DNA from: Burkholderiaceae bacterium
GTDB taxonomy: Bacteria > Pseudomonadota > Gammaproteobacteria > Burkholderiales > Burkholderiaceae_C
Length of the DNA: 13,336 bases
Direction: 5' to 3'
Assembly: GCA_017999135.1 (NCBI GenBank)
Contig: JAGOBT010000035.1
Span: 1-13,336 of the forward strand
The position numbers and the translations under genes are program-made. The notes under the pieces were generated by a model that worked only from the letters and a program-made list of their open reading frames with translations, ran no database searches and was not told the origin of the DNA. This document shows positions 9,935-13,336 of the stretch, piece by piece (within the stretch, counting starts at the first letter, position 1; each line of letters opens with the position of its first letter).

Positions 9935-11152
9935 TTGTCCATGCAGAAAATCCTCGTCGCCCAGGGCGGCGGGCCCACCGCGGTGATCAACCAGAGCCTG
10001 GTGGGCGTGGTGCTGGAAGCCCGCCGCCACAAGGGCATCGACCGCGTCTACGGCGCCCGCCACGGCGTGCGCGGCATCGTCAACGAAGACTTCGTCGACC
10101 TGACGCAGGAGACCAGCCACAACCTGGAACTGGTGGCCGCCACGCCCGGCTCGGCCCTGGGCAGCACCCGCGACAAGCCCGACCTGGCCTACTGCACCAA
10201 GATCTTCCAGGTGCTGCGGGCGCATGGCATCGGGCACTTCTTCTACATCGGCGGCAATGATTCGTCGGACACGGTGCGCATCGTCAGCCAGCAGGCACAG
10301 GCCGCCGGCTACCCGCTGCGCTGCATCCACATCCCCAAGACCATCGACAACGATCTGGTCGGCAACGACCACACGCCGGGCTTTCCCAGCGCGGCGCGTT
10401 TCGTCGCCCAGGCCTTTGCCGGCGCCAACCTCGACAACGCGGCCCTGCCGGGCGTGTACCTGGCGGCGGTGATGGGCCGCCATGCGGGCTTTTTGACAGC
10501 CGCCAGCGCGCTGGGCAAGAAGTTCCCCGACGACGGCCCGCACCTGATCTACCTGCCCGAGCGCACCTTCGTGCTGGAGCAGTTTCTCGACGACGTGCGC
10601 AGCATGCACCAGCGCCATGGCCGCTGCGTGGTGGCGGTGAGCGAGGGCATCCACGACGCGACCGGCACGCCGGTGCTGGCCCGGCTGGCCCAGGACCTGG
10701 AGCGCGACGCCCATGGCAATGTGCAGCTGTCGGGCACCGGCGCGCTGGCCGATCTGCTGTGCGAGGAGATCAAGCAGAAGCTGGGCATCCAGCGGGTGCG
10801 CGGCGACACCTTCGGCTACCTGCAGCGCAGCTTCATCGGCTGCGTCAGCGATGTCGACCAGCGCGAGGCCCGCGAGGTGGGCGAAAAGGCGGTGCAGTTC
10901 GCGATGTGGGGCGACCGCGACGGCTCGGTGGCCATCCAGCGCACCGGCTACTACAGCGCCGACTACAGCCTGCTGCCGCTGGACGCGGTGGCCGGCAAGA
11001 CCCGGGTGATGGACGATGCCTTCATCAGCGCCAGCGGCACCGACGTGACCGACGCCTTCCGCCTGTACCTGCGGCCGCTGCTGGGGTCGGGCCTGACCGA
11101 TGCCTACCGCCTGCGGCCGGCGCCGGTGGCCAAGGTGCTGGCCGGAGCCTGA
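9935..11152 (+). CDS. pfp: Pyrophosphate-dependent 6-phosphofructokinase
   Basis: A 405-residue cytoplasmic enzyme of the phosphofructokinase family (403 if read from the ATG at 9941), converting fructose 6-phosphate to fructose 1,6-bisphosphate. Two positions mark it as PPi- rather than ATP-dependent. In GGNDS the residue equivalent to E. coli G104 is D109. In PKTIDND the residue equivalent to E. coli G124 is K135. Asp and Lys at these sites are established PPi-type markers. D138 is the catalytic base of TIDND. Other family motifs are GGGPTAVIN near the N-terminus, MGRHAG (180-185) and SEGI. The PPi reaction is reversible, so it may also serve gluconeogenesis. It is the first gene of an operon with a LuxR-type regulator (2-nt gap) and an aldolase, and is divergent from the binding-protein/kinase pair. 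ATP use cannot be excluded without assay but is unlikely. Confidence 0.92.
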   Translation: MSMQKILVAQGGGPTAVINQSLVGVVLEARRHKGIDRVYGARHGVRGIVNEDFVDLTQETSHNLELVAATPGSALGSTRDKPDLAYCTKIFQVLRAHGIGHFFYIGGNDSSDTVRIVSQQAQAAGYPLRCIHIPKTIDNDLVGNDHTPGFPSAARFVAQAFAGANLDNAALPGVYLAAVMGRHAGFLTAASALGKKFPDDGPHLIYLPERTFVLEQFLDDVRSMHQRHGRCVVAVSEGIHDATGTPVLARLAQDLERDAHGNVQLSGTGALADLLCEEIKQKLGIQRVRGDTFGYLQRSFIGCVSDVDQREAREVGEKAVQFAMWGDRDGSVAIQRTGYYSADYSLLPLDAVAGKTRVMDDAFISASGTDVTDAFRLYLRPLLGSGLTDAYRLRPAPVAKVLAGA

Positions 11153-11154
11153 GC

Positions 11155-12162
11155 ATGGCGGCGCTGGCCACGCTGTCGCGTCTGCTGCTGGCGCTGCACC
11201 AGGCCGCCGATGACCTGGAGGCCGATGCGCTGCCGCCCGCGGCGCTGGCCCGGCTGCAGCAGGACCTGCCGTTCGACGCTGCGGTGTGGGCCAGCGGCGC
11301 GGCCACGCCCCAGGGCCCGCGCTTCCATGGCCTGCATCTGATGCACCTGCCGATGCAGATGCTGGCCGACTACGAGCCGCTGAAGCAGCTCGACACGCTG
11401 TTCGCCCGCTGCGTGGCCCAGCCCGGCCGTGCGGTGTGCGCCGCGGCCAGCGAGGCACCGCCGCCGCTGCAGGCCCATCTGCTGCGCTACGGGCTGGCGC
11501 AGGCGGTCAGCATCGTGGTACTGGCGCCGACGGCGGGGCTGGTCAGCGGCCTGTCGCTCTACCGCCGCCTGGCCGACCGCCCGTTCGATGCGGATGACGT
11601 GGCGCTGCTGGAGGCGGTGTATCCGCACCTGGACCAGGCCGAGCAGCGCTGCCAGCTGGCCCGCCTGCACGCTGCCGCCCGCGGCGAGCCGCGCCAGGCC
11701 GCAGGCGCGGCCGCCTGCGACGCCCAGGGCATGGTGCGCCAGGCCGATCCACGCTTTCTGGCCCAGTTGCAGGCCGAATGGCCCGGCTGGCACGGCCCCT
11801 GGCTGCCGCCGCCGCTGGCCGCGCTGGCCGCCGCGCCCGGCGTGGTGGCCGATGTGCCGGTGGGCCGCGCCAGCACCGCCCGCTGCCAGGCGCTGGGCCC
11901 GCTGCGTCTGCTGCACCTGCGCCCGCGCCGGCCGGCGGACAACCTGCCGCAGCGCCTGCGCCAGGTGGCCGCGCTGGCGGTGCAGGGCCACAGCCACAAG
12001 GCCATTGCCGCCCGGCTGGGCCTGGCACCGGCCACGGTGCGCAACCAGCTGGCCGACCTGTACCACCGCCTGGGCATCCGCAGCCGCGCGGCGCTGGCCG
12101 CCAGTCTGCTGGGTGATGATGGCGGCCCCAGCGCGACTGCCCCCACGCCGCCACCGCCATGA
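11155..12162 (+). CDS. LuxR-type helix-turn-helix transcriptional regulator
   Basis: A 335-residue DNA-binding protein. The C-terminal LuxR/GerE HTH is at about 264-318: the segment GHSHKAIAARLGLAPATVRN is the helix-turn-helix and LADLYHRLGIRSRAAL the final helices. The N-terminal 170 residues look like a GAF-type sensory fold (PFDAAVWASG at 39-48, SGLSLYRR at 131-138). Residues about 186-255 look like a weak PAS-like segment (DAQGMVRQADPRFLAQL). There is no receiver aspartate and no recognisable autoinducer-binding signature, so it belongs to the orphan LuxR-type regulators. The ATG at 11155 is 2 nt after the phosphofructokinase stop, with GGAG at 11144-11147 (7-nt spacing). It ends in a proline-rich tail, and its TGA overlaps the next ATG. 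It may regulate this operon; ligand and targets are unknown. The frame is open upstream to 10759, but only as a shadow of pfp. Confidence 0.88.
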   Translation: MAALATLSRLLLALHQAADDLEADALPPAALARLQQDLPFDAAVWASGAATPQGPRFHGLHLMHLPMQMLADYEPLKQLDTLFARCVAQPGRAVCAAASEAPPPLQAHLLRYGLAQAVSIVVLAPTAGLVSGLSLYRRLADRPFDADDVALLEAVYPHLDQAEQRCQLARLHAAARGEPRQAAGAAACDAQGMVRQADPRFLAQLQAEWPGWHGPWLPPPLAALAAAPGVVADVPVGRASTARCQALGPLRLLHLRPRRPADNLPQRLRQVAALAVQGHSHKAIAARLGLAPATVRNQLADLYHRLGIRSRAALAASLLGDDGGPSATAPTPPPP

Positions 12163-12824
12163 CCGACCACGCCGACCTGCGCCAGCAACTGGTGCGCCAT
12201 GCCAACCGCCTGCAGCCCCTGGGCCTGGCCACCGGCACATCGGGCAACCTGAGCGTGCGGGTGGAAGGCGGCATGCTGATCACGCCCAGCGGCATCGCCT
12301 ACGACACACTGCAGCCCGACGACATCGTGCCGGTGCAGTTCACCGGCCCCGGCACCGCCACCTGGCAGCACCCGCTGGACCCGAGCAGCGAATGGGCCAT
12401 GCACCAGGCCGTCTACCAGGCCCGGCCCGAGGCCGGCGCGGTGGTGCACGGCCACCCCAGCTACGCCACGGTGCTGGCCATCCAGGGGCTGGAGATCCCG
12501 GCGCTGCACTACATGATCGCTGCCGCCGGCGGTGCGCCGATCCGCTGCGCGCCGTACCACACCTACGGCACGGCGGCGCTGTCGGCGGCGGCGGTGGTGG
12601 CGCTGGAAGGCCGCAAGGCCTGCCTGCTGGAACACCATGGCCTGCTGGCCTTCGAGCACAACCTGGACAAGGCCATGTGGCTGGCCGGCGAGGTGGAGAC
12701 GCTGGCCCAGCAGATGGTGATGTGCCTGAGCCTGGGCGGCCCGCGGGTGCTGCCCGCTGCCGAGATCGCGGTGGTGGTCGACAAGTTCAGCCGCTACGGG
12801 CTGAAGAGCCGCACGCCACGCTGA
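12159..12824 (+). CDS. fucA: Class II aldolase, L-fuculose-phosphate aldolase-like
   Basis: A 221-residue zinc-dependent class II aldolase/adducin-fold protein, close to E. coli FucA over its whole length as I recall that sequence. FucA splits L-fuculose 1-phosphate into dihydroxyacetone phosphate and L-lactaldehyde. Catalytic features are present: GTSGNLS (26-32) for phosphate binding, the SSEW glutamate E78 (E. coli E73), zinc ligands H97 and H99 in VHGHP, and H160 in LEHHG. The HYMIAAAGG stretch (117-125) and the KFSRYGL tail with the catalytic C-terminal tyrosine are also there. The start overlaps the regulator stop as ATGA with no ribosome site of its own, so it is probably translated by coupling. 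No other fucose genes are visible. Related aldolases act on 5-deoxyribulose 1-phosphate in 5'-deoxyadenosine salvage, so the physiological substrate is uncertain. Confidence 0.88.
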   Translation: MTDHADLRQQLVRHANRLQPLGLATGTSGNLSVRVEGGMLITPSGIAYDTLQPDDIVPVQFTGPGTATWQHPLDPSSEWAMHQAVYQARPEAGAVVHGHPSYATVLAIQGLEIPALHYMIAAAGGAPIRCAPYHTYGTAALSAAAVVALEGRKACLLEHHGLLAFEHNLDKAMWLAGEVETLAQQMVMCLSLGGPRVLPAAEIAVVVDKFSRYGLKSRTPR

Positions 12825-13060
12825 GGGGCCTGGGGCGTCAGCGGCGGTTTGGCCGCTGGCGCTGGTGCCGCCGATGCGGCCGGCGCTGGCGGGGCCAGCA
12901 CCACGCAGGGTGACAGCCAGGCCCACGCCGCCCAGGTGCCCAGCGCGGTGTCGCGCATCAGCGCGCCCCAGCCGTTGCTGGCGTTGTGGCCATGCGCGGC
13001 CACGGTGGCGGCATCGGGCCAGTCGACCCAGCTGCTGTCCTGGTCACCGCCCAGGTGCAA
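12794..13060 (-). CDS. Uncertain small ORF, unknown protein or gene remnant
   Basis: An open frame of 88 residues from a TTG at 13060; I do not recognise it. Codon use in the first 50 residues looks genuine (nearly all third positions G or C, many Gly/Ala/Trp/Asp). The protein is Trp-rich (WVDWPDA, NGWGAL, TWAAWAWLSPC), then becomes an Ala/Pro repeat and runs past the operon hairpin into the antisense of the aldolase end. Against it: the only start is TTG, there is no ribosome site, and an in-frame stop lies at 13115-13117. It could be the remnant of a longer gene, a small real gene, or a chance frame in GC-rich DNA. Confidence 0.25.
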   Translation of the reverse strand: MHLGGDQDSSWVDWPDAATVAAHGHNASNGWGALMRDTALGTWAAWAWLSPCVVLAPPAPAASAAPAPAAKPPLTPQAPQRGVRLFSP

Positions 13061-13166
13061 CGGACATGGAAACGGCGGCTCATCCGCCCGGCGGCGGCCG
13101 GCCTGTGCCGCGGTTCACAAGCTTCCCGGGAACCCCGTTTCGACGAGATGCCGAATGGTTGCACGC
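12825..13166. other. 342-bp region between fucA and the thioesterase
   Basis: Apart from the operon hairpin at 12835-12862 and the doubtful small - strand ORF, I see no gene. Around 13110-13170 the composition becomes clearly less GC-rich than the rest of the window, as expected of true intergenic DNA. It includes the 10-bp palindrome TTCCCGGGAA (13123-13132), of unknown meaning, which sits about 35 nt beyond the thioesterase stop. Confidence 0.5.
12835..12862 (+). terminator. Strong hairpin after the pfp-luxR-fucA operon
   Basis: GCGTCAGCGGC (12835-12845) pairs with GCCGCTGGCGC (12852-12862), with one T-G wobble and a 6-nt loop GGTTTG. It starts 11 nt after the aldolase stop. No T-run follows, so it may be Rho-assisted or simply protect the 3' end. 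Confidence 0.55.
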
Positions 13167-13336
13167 TCACATGATGAGTTGGGTCTGCGTGACCACGGCG
13201 CACAGCTTGCCCTGGTCGTTGCGGATCATCGTCTGCCACACATGGGTGGTGCGGCCACGGTGCAGGGCGATGCTTTCGCCGGTGACGGTGCTGCCCACCT
13301 TGGCACCGGCGATGAACTTGGTGCTGCTGTCGGTGG
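13167..13336 (-). CDS. Hotdog-fold acyl-CoA thioesterase (PaaI/YdiI-like), C-terminal part
   Basis: The last 55 residues of a - strand gene whose N-terminus lies beyond the window; the stop is TGA at 13169-13167. The segment reads FIAGAKVGSTVTGES, then LHRGRTTHVWQTMIRNDQGK, and ends VVTQTQLIM. This alternation of beta strands, with the HRGRTTHVWQ turn and a final strand carrying TQT, is typical of the C-terminal half of PaaI/YdiI-type hotdog thioesterases, which hydrolyse acyl-CoA thioesters. The catalytic residue of the central helix is outside the window, so the exact subfamily and activity cannot be judged. Confidence 0.82.
   Translation of the reverse strand, partial: TDSSTKFIAGAKVGSTVTGESIALHRGRTTHVWQTMIRNDQGKLCAVVTQTQLIM

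Noticed and set aside
9878..11458. A 526-residue open frame on - across the phosphofructokinase
   Set aside because: It is antisense to a gene with all catalytic motifs. It has no domain of its own and its N-terminal part is Arg/Ala/Pro low complexity.
11429..12926. Long frames of about 450-495 residues on both strands over the regulator and aldolase
   Set aside because: They cross two genes joined by an ATGA overlap and consist mostly of Arg, Trp, Pro and Ala. They are shadows of the HTH regulator and FucA-like genes.
12958..13239. A 93-residue open frame on - and a 62-residue frame on + (12986-13174)
   Set aside because: Arg/Pro-rich composition, no ribosome site, and the - strand frame overlaps the thioesterase end in another phase.

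Overview
The window looks like ordinary chromosome from a GC-rich betaproteobacterium, most likely Burkholderiales (Rubrivivax/Leptothrix/Ideonella type). The basis is a GC content of roughly 70% judged by eye, third codon positions that are almost all G or C, and the gene families present: a TRAP-type binding protein, a PPi-dependent phosphofructokinase, and a YbfB/YjiJ-type MFS protein. This placement is inference; no rRNA or marker gene is present. I see no tRNA, insertion sequence, phage gene or CRISPR array.

Layout, left to right. (1) A 5'-truncated YgiQ-type radical SAM gene on + converges on a GNAT acetyltransferase on -, with a GC-rich hairpin between their stops. (2) The acetyltransferase is divergent from a 12-TM MFS transporter on +. 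(3) A 262-bp intergenic region holds two tandem hairpins built from the same CTGTCAC arm, including a 14-bp perfect palindrome. It precedes a 600-residue flavin monooxygenase with a fused N-terminal SnoaL/NTF2-like domain and type II FMO sequence features. (4) On -, and read from right to left, come a secreted TRAP/DctP-type solute-binding protein and a membrane hybrid histidine kinase. They are almost or actually overlapping, and no TRAP permease genes are in the window, so the binding protein may serve signalling rather than transport. (5) Divergent from that pair on + is a tight three-gene operon: PPi-type phosphofructokinase, a LuxR-type HTH regulator (2-nt gap) and an L-fuculose-phosphate aldolase-like class II aldolase (ATGA overlap), closed by a strong hairpin. 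(6) The right end holds an uncertain small - strand ORF and the C-terminus of a hotdog-fold thioesterase on - that runs off the window.

How the genes may work together. The phosphofructokinase and aldolase both handle sugar phosphates that feed triose phosphates, and the regulator between them may control the operon. The binding protein and kinase may form a periplasmic ligand-sensing module, but no cognate output regulator is visible beyond the kinase's own receiver domain. I found no clearly new biological system. The best candidates for a second look are the DctP/hybrid-kinase pair, the CTGTCAC repeat cluster before the monooxygenase, and the pfp-luxR-fucA operon.
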